Source of the DNA: Rhodospirillales bacterium
Lineage (GTDB): Bacteria > Pseudomonadota > Alphaproteobacteria > Acetobacterales > Acetobacteraceae
Assembly (NCBI GenBank): GCA_947447625.1
Contig: CANFKS010000048.1
Coordinates: forward strand, 1 to 32,819
DNA length: 32,819 bases
Direction: 5' to 3'
Positions 9,037-16,215 of the stretch are shown piece by piece. Each line of letters starts with the position of its first letter. Within the stretch, counting starts at the first letter, position 1. A program made the position numbers and the translations under genes. The notes below the pieces were generated by a model, which worked only from the letters and a program-made list of their open reading frames with translations, did not search any database and was not told the origin of the DNA.

Positions 9037-10284
9037 TCAATGCGCAATCCCCGCGCCCGCCGCCTCGTCGATCAGCCGCCCCGACGTGAACCGCCCGAGG
9101 TCGAACGGCGCCGAAATCGGATGATGCCGCCCGGTCGCCAGCAAATGCGCCAGCATCCACCCCCCCGCCGGGATCGCCTTGAACCCCCCGGTCCCCCAGC
9201 CGCAATTCAGATACATCCCCCCAACCGGCGCCGGCCCGATGATCGGCGAATAATCCCAGCACACATCGACCAACCCCGCCCACGCCCGCAGCAGCTTCAA
9301 GCGCCGAAACGCCGGAAACATCTCCAGCATCCCCGCGATCACATCGCGCTCCACCGGCAGATTGCCGCGCTGCGCATACGAGGGATACAAATCGAGCCCC
9401 GCCCCGAACACCAGCTCCCCCTTGTCGGACTGGCTGACATACATCCCCGTCGCCGCCGACATCACCACCGTATCCAGCACCGGCTTCACCGGCTCGGACA
9501 CCATCGCCTGCAACGCGTAGGACTGGATCGGCAGCGTGAACCCCGCCATCCCCGCCAACACCCCCGAATGCCCCGCCGCACACAACCCCACACTGCCCGC
9601 CGCAATCCGCCCCAAACCGGTCCGCACCCCCGCAACCCGCCCATCCACGATATCAAACCCCGTCACCTCGCAGCCCTGGATGATATCCACCCCCAGCGCC
9701 GACGCCGCCCTGGCATAGCCCCACGCCACCGCATCATGGCGCGCAATCCCGCCGCGCCGCTGGGTAAACCCGCCATGGATCTCGTAGCGCGCCCCCGGCT
9801 CGAAATTGAGCAGCGGCACCTCGGCGCGCACCTGCGCGGCATCGAGCAGCTCGACATCGATGCCATTGAGCAGCATCGCATTCACGCTGCGCGTCATCAG
9901 CTCCATATCATGCTCGCTGTGCCCCATCATCAGGATGCCGCGCTGGCTCAGCATGATATTGTAGTCCAGATCCTGGCTCAGCCCCTCGTAAAGCCGCAGC
10001 GCGAAATCATAAATCGCCGCACTCTCGGGGAAAAAATAGTTCGACCTGACGATCGTCGTATTCCGCCCCGTATTGCCGCCGCCCAGCCACCCCTTCTCCA
10101 GCACCGCGATCCGCCGCCGCGGATGGTTCTTCGCCAGGTAATACGCCGTCGCCAACCCATGCCCGCCGCCCCCCACGATCACCGCGTCATAGACCGAACG
10201 CGGCGACGGCGAACGCCACGCCTGCGGCCAGCCGGTTTGCCCGGCCAGCCCCTGACGCACCAAGGAGAGCGCGGAATACCGCAT
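9037..10284 (-). CDS. soxB: Sarcosine oxidase beta subunit
   Basis: The 415-residue beta subunit, which holds the sarcosine-oxidising FAD and the covalent FMN of heterotetrameric sarcosine oxidase. FAD-binding motif: YDAVIVGGGGHGLATAYYLA (residues 32-51). The family sequence QRRGGIARHDAVAWGYARAA contains His183, aligned by motif with the histidine that binds FMN covalently in characterised beta subunits. NTGRNTTIVRSNYF and the C-terminal LNCGWGTGGFKAIPAGG are further family hallmarks. Length is standard. The ATG shares its first base with the TGA of the upstream SDR (TGATG), so the two are translationally coupled. It is the first of the four subunit genes. Confidence 0.96.
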   Translation of the reverse strand: MRYSALSLVRQGLAGQTGWPQAWRSPSPRSVYDAVIVGGGGHGLATAYYLAKNHPRRRIAVLEKGWLGGGNTGRNTTIVRSNYFFPESAAIYDFALRLYEGLSQDLDYNIMLSQRGILMMGHSEHDMELMTRSVNAMLLNGIDVELLDAAQVRAEVPLLNFEPGARYEIHGGFTQRRGGIARHDAVAWGYARAASALGVDIIQGCEVTGFDIVDGRVAGVRTGLGRIAAGSVGLCAAGHSGVLAGMAGFTLPIQSYALQAMVSEPVKPVLDTVVMSAATGMYVSQSDKGELVFGAGLDLYPSYAQRGNLPVERDVIAGMLEMFPAFRRLKLLRAWAGLVDVCWDYSPIIGPAPVGGMYLNCGWGTGGFKAIPAGGWMLAHLLATGRHHPISAPFDLGRFTSGRLIDEAAGAGIAH

Positions 10285-11039
10285 CAGCTATAGAGCAACT
10301 GGCCGCCATCGACGGTGATCGTCTGCCCCGTCACCCACCGCGCCATCGGCGAGGCCAGGAACAGCACCACGTCAGCCACCTCCTCGGGCAGCCCCAGACG
10401 CCCGAACTTGTTGGCATTCAACACCGCCTGATAAACCGGCGAACCCTCTTCCTTGCGCTTCTCCCAGGTTCCGCCCGGAAATTCGATCGAGCCCGGCGCC
10501 ACCGCATTCACCCGGATATGCTTGGGCGCATACGCCATCGCCTGGCTCTGCGTGTAATTCACCACCGCCGCCTTCACCGCGGCATAGGGGGCGCTGCGCA
10601 ACGAGGACCGATACGCCGAAATCGACGACACCGACACCACCGCCGCCTCGCGGGCCTTCTCCAAATGCGGCAGCGCCGCCTGCGTCGCATGCACGATCGC
10701 CATGATGTCGACCTTGAATCCGGCCGTCCAGCCCGCCTCGTCATCCGTCATACCGAAGCCCGACGCATTGTTGACCAGGATATCCACCCCGCCCAGCGCC
10801 GCCGCCGCCGCCCCGATGTAAGCGCGGATCGCATCCCCATCCGCCAGATCACACACCCCGGCATGCGCGACACGACCATGCCCCGCCACCTCCTTGCGCG
10901 TCGCCTCCAGCGTCTCCACCCCGCGCGCACAAATCGACACATCCGCGCCGGCGGCCGCAAACGCCAGCGCCGTCGAACGGCCAATGCCGCGGCTGCCGCC
11001 GCACACGATAACGCGACGGCCAGTGAAATCGAGGGCCAT
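10284..11039 (-). CDS. SDR-family oxidoreductase (3-oxoacyl-ACP reductase-like)
   Basis: A 251-residue classical short-chain dehydrogenase. Coenzyme site VIVCGGSRGIGRSTALAFAA (residues 10-29), NNAS at 90-93, catalytic Ser139 in SVSSISAY, and YAAVK with Tyr152 and Lys156. The C-terminal ASPMARWVTGQTITVDGGQ is the usual SDR ending. The Arg at 39 after SICA suggests a preference for NADP(H), which is an inference. The ATG has GGAG seven bases upstream. It is the first gene before soxB and overlaps its start by one base. It could process an aldehyde or hydroxy-acid relative of the operon's substrate, but nothing in the sequence fixes the substrate. Confidence 0.93.
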   Translation of the reverse strand: MALDFTGRRVIVCGGSRGIGRSTALAFAAAGADVSICARGVETLEATRKEVAGHGRVAHAGVCDLADGDAIRAYIGAAAAALGGVDILVNNASGFGMTDDEAGWTAGFKVDIMAIVHATQAALPHLEKAREAAVVSVSSISAYRSSLRSAPYAAVKAAVVNYTQSQAMAYAPKHIRVNAVAPGSIEFPGGTWEKRKEEGSPVYQAVLNANKFGRLGLPEEVADVVLFLASPMARWVTGQTITVDGGQLLYS

Positions 11040-11084
11040 GAACCTGCTCCGCTTCGGGTCTGATAGGAACGCTGTGAGGGAAAC

Positions 11085-11843
11085 TCAGTCGCTGAGGGCA
11101 AACAACGCATCGCGCATCGGCGCACTCGAGACGATGATAACCCCCTCATACGGGTCTGCATACTCAACCGCAAGAAACACCGCGCTCCCCAGCACCCCCG
11201 CGCAAACCCCCAACACCCCGAGCGCCAAACGCGACCGCTGGCTCGACACCCCGAGCGTTGCAAACGTCACCATGAACCACACCACCAGCATGCTCACCAT
11301 CCACGGCGACACCGACCGCCCCGTCCGCTCATCGAGCGTCCACCGCGCCCGACCCACATCGCGCAACTGGCTGCGCGCCGCCTGCTGCGCCTCCCGCGCC
11401 TCCCCCTCCGGCACACGGATTGCGATCACCGCAGTCTCCAGACCGGTGAACAACACGCTCGCATGGGTGTCGTTCGCCCCCATCCGCGGCTGCGTCTGCG
11501 GCCACACATCCTTCATCGTCCGCGCCGCATAGCGAAACAGCATCGCCCGAGCCGGCTCCCCCGCCGCCCCGACCCGGCGCAACGTATGGTCCAGATCGAC
11601 GATCTGGAACGAAAACGCCAGCACATCGCGATTGGCGATATCGAACTGGATCTTGAGATACACCGTCAACGCCGCCAGCATGATCGCGGCCATGATCGTG
11701 ACGATCCAAACCGCCCGGCGCATCACCGTCACAATCGGCTCCGCCAGCAGCATCAACCCGCCATGGCTCACCGCCCGAGCCCCGCCCAGCGCGGACAGGA
11801 ACAGGCAACCGAATGCCACCATTCCCGCCACAGCCCCGTTCAT
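11085..11843 (-). CDS. DUF4239 (bestrophin-like domain) membrane protein
   Basis: A 252-residue inner-membrane protein. Predicted membrane segments: about residues 5-24, 42-64 (VWIVTIMAAIMLAALTVYLK), 180-200 (WMVSMLVVWFMVTFATLGV) and 207-227 (LALGVLGVCAGVLGSAVFLA). A roughly 110-residue soluble stretch separates the second and third. The ending EYADPYEGVIIVSSAPMRDAL is the recognisable DUF4239 C-terminal motif. Some members are annotated as bestrophin-like, but transport activity is not established. No strong Shine-Dalgarno precedes the ATG; M8 is possible. It sits between the isochorismatase-type gene and the sox operon, 45 bases from the SDR, and a functional link to either is not evident. 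Confidence 0.8.
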   Translation of the reverse strand: MNGAVAGMVAFGCLFLSALGGARAVSHGGLMLLAEPIVTVMRRAVWIVTIMAAIMLAALTVYLKIQFDIANRDVLAFSFQIVDLDHTLRRVGAAGEPARAMLFRYAARTMKDVWPQTQPRMGANDTHASVLFTGLETAVIAIRVPEGEAREAQQAARSQLRDVGRARWTLDERTGRSVSPWMVSMLVVWFMVTFATLGVSSQRSRLALGVLGVCAGVLGSAVFLAVEYADPYEGVIIVSSAPMRDALFALSD

Positions 11844-11880
11844 GCCGCGCTATTCAGTACCATTGTGTTACATAGCCACC

Positions 11881-12486
11881 TCATCCCCGCGCGGTAAAGC
11901 CCTCCGTCTCGCGCAACTGCGCCGCAATCGTCGCAATCCGCGCCACCGGCCGCAGCGCCGCAATCGCCGTCTCATGCACCTCCCGATCGAACGCCGCACA
12001 GCCATCCTCCAGCACCGTCACCTCGAACTCCCGCACATGCGCATCGCGCACCGTGCTCGCCACCCCGCCATTGGTGACAATCCCCGCCACCAACAACCGC
12101 TTCACCCCCGCCCGGCTCAACACCCATTCGAGCCGCGACATATAAAACGCCGAGAAATTCACCTTCTCGACCGCCATGTCCGCCACCCCCAACGCATCGA
12201 CCATCGCATGGCCCCACCCCCCCGGCACGAAATCCCCCTTCGTCAGAAACGGGCGCACCCCCCGCAAATGCGGCGATATGAACGGCACGCCCCCCTTGCC
12301 CGGCACCAACGTGAAATGCGTCGAAACCACCCACCCCCCCTTCGCCCGCATCGCATCCACCAGCGGACGCAACCGCGGCACCACAGCCGCAATATCGGCA
12401 TTGCCAAGCCCGGCCCGGCCATAGGCGCCATCGGGGTGGATGAAGTCGTTCTGCAGGTCGCACAGCAGCAGGGCGGTGTCGTTCAT
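11881..12486 (-). CDS. Isochorismatase-fold hydrolase lacking the catalytic Cys
   Basis: A 201-residue member of the isochorismatase/cysteine hydrolase superfamily, which includes N-carbamoylsarcosine amidohydrolase, nicotinamidase and isochorismatase. Visible active-site residues are Asp10 (LLLCDLQNDF) and Lys108 (VEKVNFSAF). The third position reads TNGGVASTVRDA, so Gly141 occupies the place of the nucleophilic Cys. Isochorismatases proper also lack this Cys, so the protein may not be a thiol amidase. It may be an ether or other hydrolase, or inactive. The ATG at 12486 precedes the conserved strand. A longer frame to 12555 only translates the neighbouring hairpin repeat. It is downstream of the HpcH-type aldolase in the same direction. 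Confidence 0.88.
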   Translation of the reverse strand: MNDTALLLCDLQNDFIHPDGAYGRAGLGNADIAAVVPRLRPLVDAMRAKGGWVVSTHFTLVPGKGGVPFISPHLRGVRPFLTKGDFVPGGWGHAMVDALGVADMAVEKVNFSAFYMSRLEWVLSRAGVKRLLVAGIVTNGGVASTVRDAHVREFEVTVLEDGCAAFDREVHETAIAALRPVARIATIAAQLRETEGFTARG

Positions 12487-12525
12487 TTCGAAGTCCGGGT
12501 TTGATATTCCATTGAGAAGACAAGC

Positions 12526-12571
12526 AAGCGCTTCTTTTTTGAAAAAAAGAAGCAAAAAACTTTTATCCGTT
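12526..12571 (-). repeat. Hairpin repeat, family 1 copy B (terminator-like)
   Basis: Same unit as at 2967: AAGCGCTTCTTTTTT, GA, AAAAAAGAAGC, then AAAAAACTTTTATCCGTTA on the + strand. Read leftward, the TAA stop of the aldolase gene is part of the repeat (TAACGGATAAAAG). A stem of about eleven pairs follows, preceded by a T-run. It lies between the aldolase and isochorismatase-type genes and may reduce read-through. Confidence 0.85.
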
Positions 12572-13514
12572 AATCCGGTAATGTCCGGTTTTGATGCGCG
12601 CGGCCCACTCTTGCGGTCTCGGGGTTGTTGCCGGCAACCACGCGCACCCCCTCATCGATCCGCCCCGCCACATTCGCGGGCGAACACCCTTCCAGAAACG
12701 CCAGCCCATACTTAAGGCACATCGCCAGCACATGATCCCTGGCCGCCTTCATGTGCGGCGGATACGGATCGTTCAACACCGCGACGGACCCGAACGACAG
12801 GCTCAAATCCCCCGGCCCGATCTCCGCATAGCCCAGCCCCGGCGTCGCCAGTATTGCCTCGCAATTGGCAATCCCCTCCGGACTCTCCAACTTCACCCCC
12901 AACAACAACTCCCCCGCCGGATTGAGCGGCCACGGATCGGCCAACCCGAAATACGCCGCCTCCGAAACCCCCCATATCGGCGCCGCACACGGCTCCGACC
13001 CCCGCCCCCGCGCCCCAATCCCCAACAACCCCGGCCCCGCCCGCCCCCGCACAGCCCCACCCATCCGCTCCAACGGCGTCGGCAACCCCGGATCCACCCC
13101 GATCGTGTTGTGCGGATACCGGCACGACTCGACAAACGCCCGCACCGCCGCCGGATCCTCCGCCTGGCACAAAATGATCCCATGCACCCCCCGCCCCAGG
13201 ATCTGGCGAAACTGCCACGCATTATGCCGCACATTGGCCTCGTCCGTGCCGTTCACCGGCGCCTCCACCACCACCGCCGGCGTCCGATGGCCCGACCGCG
13301 TCGCCCCCGCCTCCGCCATCCCCCGCATATAGGCCTCCAGCCCCGACATATCGAAGCAGCCATGCTCCATGCCGATATTCATGTAATCCGCCCACGTCGC
13401 AGCATCCGCCATCCCCTGCTCGCGCGTCAGCACATGGCCGCAATGATGCCCGTCATAATAGACCGCCTGATCCTGGCTCAGCAGTTCGACAAGACGATTG
13501 ATCCGTGCGGCCAT
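12570..13514 (-). CDS. HpcH/HpaI aldolase-family protein
   Basis: A 314-residue protein of the HpcH/HpaI (class II, metal-dependent) aldolase/citrate lyase superfamily of TIM barrels, which cleave or form C-C bonds in 2-oxo acids. HGIILCQAEDPAAVRAFVES in the middle and LLLGVKLESPEGIANCEAIL with GPGDLSLSFG near the C-terminus carry the expected Glu/Asp metal ligands. The sequence is longer than HpaI itself (about 260) and has an inserted GRAGPGLLGIGARGRG loop, so it is a divergent branch. The ATG at 13514 has a very good ribosome site (GGAGGAACGGGC). It is divergent from the lyase/hydantoinase operon with an 82-base shared intergenic region. The substrate is unknown. Confidence 0.85.
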   Translation of the reverse strand: MAARINRLVELLSQDQAVYYDGHHCGHVLTREQGMADAATWADYMNIGMEHGCFDMSGLEAYMRGMAEAGATRSGHRTPAVVVEAPVNGTDEANVRHNAWQFRQILGRGVHGIILCQAEDPAAVRAFVESCRYPHNTIGVDPGLPTPLERMGGAVRGRAGPGLLGIGARGRGSEPCAAPIWGVSEAAYFGLADPWPLNPAGELLLGVKLESPEGIANCEAILATPGLGYAEIGPGDLSLSFGSVAVLNDPYPPHMKAARDHVLAMCLKYGLAFLEGCSPANVAGRIDEGVRVVAGNNPETARVGRAHQNRTLPD

Positions 13515-13537
13515 GCCCGTTCCTCCGATTGGCCGCG

Positions 13538-13566
13538 TTGACACATCCCGCAGCACGATGGCTAAA
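13538..13566 (+). promoter_or_regulatory. Candidate sigma70-type promoter for the lyase-hyuBA operon
   Basis: A perfect TTGACA (13538-13543) is followed after 17 bases by the weak -10 match GCTAAA (13561-13566). The position is about 30 bases before the ATG at 13597, inside the divergent intergenic region. Only the -35 element is convincing. Confidence 0.4.
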
Positions 13567-13596
13567 CCCTATGACAGATCAGCGGAGAATGGCGAG

Positions 13597-14454
13597 ATGC
13601 CCGATATGCGTGCCCGGCTGTCCGAAAGCCGCCCCCTCCTTGCCCCCGGCATCTACGACGCCCTCACCGCATCCCTCGCCGAACAGGCCGGTTTCGAGGC
13701 CGCCTACCTCTCCGGCGCCTCCATCGCCTACACCCTGCTCGGCCGCTCCGATATCGGCCTCGTCTCCCTCACCGAAGTCGCCGACGTCATGGCCCGCATC
13801 CGCGAACGCGTCGCCCTGCCCGTCATCGTTGACGCCGACACCGGCTTCGGCAACGCCCTCAACGTCGAACGCACCACCCGCGTCCTCGAACGCGCCGGCG
13901 CCTCGGTCATCCAACTCGAAGACCAGACCTTCCCCAAGCGCTGCGGTCACCTCAAGGACAAAACCCTGATCTCCGCCCAGGAAATGTCCGGCAAAATCAA
14001 AGCCGCCGTCGACACGCGCGACCGCGCCCTCATCATGGCCCGCACCGACGCCATCGCCGTCGAAGGCTTCGACGCCGCCGTCGAACGCGCCGAACGCTAC
14101 CTCGAAGCCGGCGCCGACATCCTCTTCATCGAAGCCCCCGAATCCCGCGCCCAGATGGATGCCATCTGCGCCCGCTTCGCCCCCCGCGCCCCCCTGCTCG
14201 CCAACATGGTCGAAGGCGGCAAAACCCCGCTCGCCTCCACCGCCGAACTCGGCGACATCGGCTACCGCATCGTCATCTTCCCCGGCGGCCTCGTCCGCGC
14301 CCTCTCCTGGGCCGCCCAGCACTACTTCGCCTCGCTGCACACAAACGGCTCCACCGAGCCCTTCCGCAACCGCATGTTCGACTTCAACGGCCTCAACGCC
14401 CTGCTCGGCACCGACGAAACCCTGGCCCGCGGCCGCCGCTACGAGGAAGGCTGA
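13597..14454 (+). CDS. Isocitrate lyase/PEP mutase-superfamily lyase
   Basis: A 285-residue TIM-barrel protein of the isocitrate lyase/phosphoenolpyruvate mutase superfamily. Mg-binding motif VIVDADTGFGNALNVERT (residues 77-94) and LEDQTFPKRCGH ending at residue 118. The KRCGH signature with Cys116 is the one found in 2-methylisocitrate lyases and related C-C lyases. IMARTDAIAVEGFDAAVERA and the FPGG turn are also typical. Family reactions include cleavage of methylisocitrate, oxaloacetate or dimethylmalate; the substrate here is not determined. The ATG at 13597 has GGAG nine bases upstream. Upstream in-frame codons cover the promoter. Its TGA overlaps the ATG of the hydantoinase B-type gene, so the two are coupled. 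Confidence 0.92.
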   Translation: MPDMRARLSESRPLLAPGIYDALTASLAEQAGFEAAYLSGASIAYTLLGRSDIGLVSLTEVADVMARIRERVALPVIVDADTGFGNALNVERTTRVLERAGASVIQLEDQTFPKRCGHLKDKTLISAQEMSGKIKAAVDTRDRALIMARTDAIAVEGFDAAVERAERYLEAGADILFIEAPESRAQMDAICARFAPRAPLLANMVEGGKTPLASTAELGDIGYRIVIFPGGLVRALSWAAQHYFASLHTNGSTEPFRNRMFDFNGLNALLGTDETLARGRRYEEG

Positions 14455-16106
14455 TGCATATCGATCCCGTTACCCCGGACCCTGTCACATTGGCCGTCCT
14501 CAAGGGCCGCCTGGAACAAATCGCCGACGAGATGGACGCCACCCTCTTCCGCGGCGCCTTCAACCCCACCATCGCCGAAGCCCACGACGCCTGCCATGGC
14601 CTCTACGACGCCACCACCGGCGCCACCCTGATCCAAGGCAAATCCGGCCTCCCCATCTTCGTCGGCGTCATGGCCTTCGGGGTCAAAGCCGTCATCGACA
14701 AATTCACCGCCGCCAACGCCCCCGTCGAGGGTGACGTCTTCATCTTCAACGACCCCTATCTCGGCGGCACCCACCTCTCCGACCTGCGCCTCATCAAGCC
14801 CTGCTTCCACAACGGCGCCCTGTTCTGCTGGCTCGCCTCCGTCGGCCACTGGCATGACGTCGGCGGCGCCGTCCCCGGCAACTACAATCCCGCCGCCACC
14901 GAATACTTCCAGGAAGGCGTCCTCATCCCCCCCGTCCGCCTCTACAGCGCCGGCCGCCTCAACCAGGACATCGTCGACATCATCATGGCGGCCTCCCGCC
15001 TCCCCGTCAGCGCCTTCGGCGACCTCAACGCCCATCTCTCCGCCCTCGACCTCGGCACCGCGCGCGTCGCTGCCCTGCTGTCCGACTACAGCGCCCCCCT
15101 CGTCACCGCCGCCTTCGCCGAACTCACCGCCCGCGCCGCCTCGATGCTGCGCGCCGAAATCGCAGCCCTCCCCGACGGCACCTGGCACGAGGAGGATTTC
15201 CTCGACAACGACGGCCGCGCCGACGCGCCCCTGCGCATCGCCTGCGCCGTCACCGTCATGCAGGACCGCCTGACGCTCGATTTCACCGGCTCCGCCCCCG
15301 CCTGCGCCGGCCCCGTCAACATCAGCCGCGCCACCACCATCGCCTCCGTCTACGTCGCCCTCAAACACCTCTTCCCCGACGTCGCCGCCAACTCCGGCGT
15401 GCTCGACCCCGTCGACATCATCCTCCCCCCCGCCTCCCTGCTCGACGCCCAACGCCCCAAACCCACCGGCGGCTACACCGAAACCATCCTGCGCATCATC
15501 GACGTCCTGTTCTGCGCCTTCGCCCGCATCCGCCCCGGCCACGCCATCGGCAACGCCTACGGTACCATCAACGCCCTCTCCATCGCAGGCCTGCGCCCGG
15601 ATGGAACCCGCTGGGTCATGTTCTCCTTCTTCGGCGGCGGCCACGGCGGCAACCCCGAAGGCGACGGCCTCAGCCACGGCAACCCCCCCATCGCCACCGC
15701 CATCATCCCCCCCGTCGAAATCATGGAAGCCGCCTACCCCATCCGCTTCACCCAATGGGCCCTGCGCCCCGATTCCGGCGGCCCCGGCACCCACCGCGGC
15801 GGCCTCGGCGCGATCTACGAAATCGAACTCCGCGCCCCCGAAGCCGAACTCTTCGTCTTCGCCGAACGCGCCCGCTTCGCCCCGCGCGGCGTCCTCGGCG
15901 GCCAGCCCGGCGCCAAAAACATCGTCACCTACCAACAGACCGACGGCTGGCACACCCCGGCGCTCGGCTCCAAAGTGGTTGGCGTCAAACTCGCCGAAGG
16001 CCAGAAAATCCGCCTCGAAAGCCCCGGTGGCGGCGGCTGGGGAGACCCCGCCGCCCGCGATCCCGCTGCCACCGCACGAGATGCGAAGCTCGGCTACATC
16101 AGGTGA
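14454..16106 (+). CDS. Hydantoinase B/oxoprolinase-family subunit (HyuB-like)
   Basis: A 550-residue protein of the HyuB family, the partner of HyuA-type ATPases in ATP-dependent hydantoinases, N-methylhydantoin amidohydrolase, 5-oxoprolinase and acetone/acetophenone carboxylases. Typical features: the start DPVTLAVLKGRLEQIADEMD; FNDPYLGGTHLSDL (about residues 98-111), whose Asp/His residues are metal ligands in the family; GHWHDVGG; and the Gly-rich SFFGGGHGGNPEGDG and ESPGGGGWGDP motifs. Length is normal (520-600). It overlaps the lyase stop by the TGATG arrangement. The cognate A subunit follows after 109 bases that are filled by a double hairpin repeat. Substrate class cannot be fixed from sequence alone. 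Confidence 0.93.
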   Translation: MHIDPVTPDPVTLAVLKGRLEQIADEMDATLFRGAFNPTIAEAHDACHGLYDATTGATLIQGKSGLPIFVGVMAFGVKAVIDKFTAANAPVEGDVFIFNDPYLGGTHLSDLRLIKPCFHNGALFCWLASVGHWHDVGGAVPGNYNPAATEYFQEGVLIPPVRLYSAGRLNQDIVDIIMAASRLPVSAFGDLNAHLSALDLGTARVAALLSDYSAPLVTAAFAELTARAASMLRAEIAALPDGTWHEEDFLDNDGRADAPLRIACAVTVMQDRLTLDFTGSAPACAGPVNISRATTIASVYVALKHLFPDVAANSGVLDPVDIILPPASLLDAQRPKPTGGYTETILRIIDVLFCAFARIRPGHAIGNAYGTINALSIAGLRPDGTRWVMFSFFGGGHGGNPEGDGLSHGNPPIATAIIPPVEIMEAAYPIRFTQWALRPDSGGPGTHRGGLGAIYEIELRAPEAELFVFAERARFAPRGVLGGQPGAKNIVTYQQTDGWHTPALGSKVVGVKLAEGQKIRLESPGGGGWGDPAARDPAATARDAKLGYIR

Positions 16107-16112
16107 ACCTCG

Positions 16113-16195
16113 AACGGATAAAGTTTTTTTGTTTCTTTTTTTTCAAAAAAAGAAAGCGCTTCTTTTTTGAAAAAAAGAAGCAAAAAACTTTCATC
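16113..16195. repeat. Two opposed copies of hairpin repeat family 1 sharing one core
   Basis: Copy C1 (16113-16161) reads AACGGATAAAG, a T-run, a hairpin and AAGCGCTT in the + direction. Copy C2 (16154-16195) is the same unit in the opposite direction. The two share the self-complementary core AAGCGCTT (16154-16161). The whole makes a compound palindrome-rich element of about 80 bases between hyuB-like and hyuA-like genes. It could cause partial termination or stabilise the upstream mRNA. It also supplies most of the gap before the hyuA-like ribosome site. Confidence 0.85.
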
Positions 16196-16215
16196 TCTGC
16201 CTGGAACGAATACTC

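Noticed and set aside
12487-12555. Longer N-terminus for the isochorismatase-fold protein (start at 12555)
   Set aside because: The added residues (LLFFKKEALACLL) only translate the hairpin repeat, which encodes similar peptides at its other copies. The conserved fold starts at 12486.
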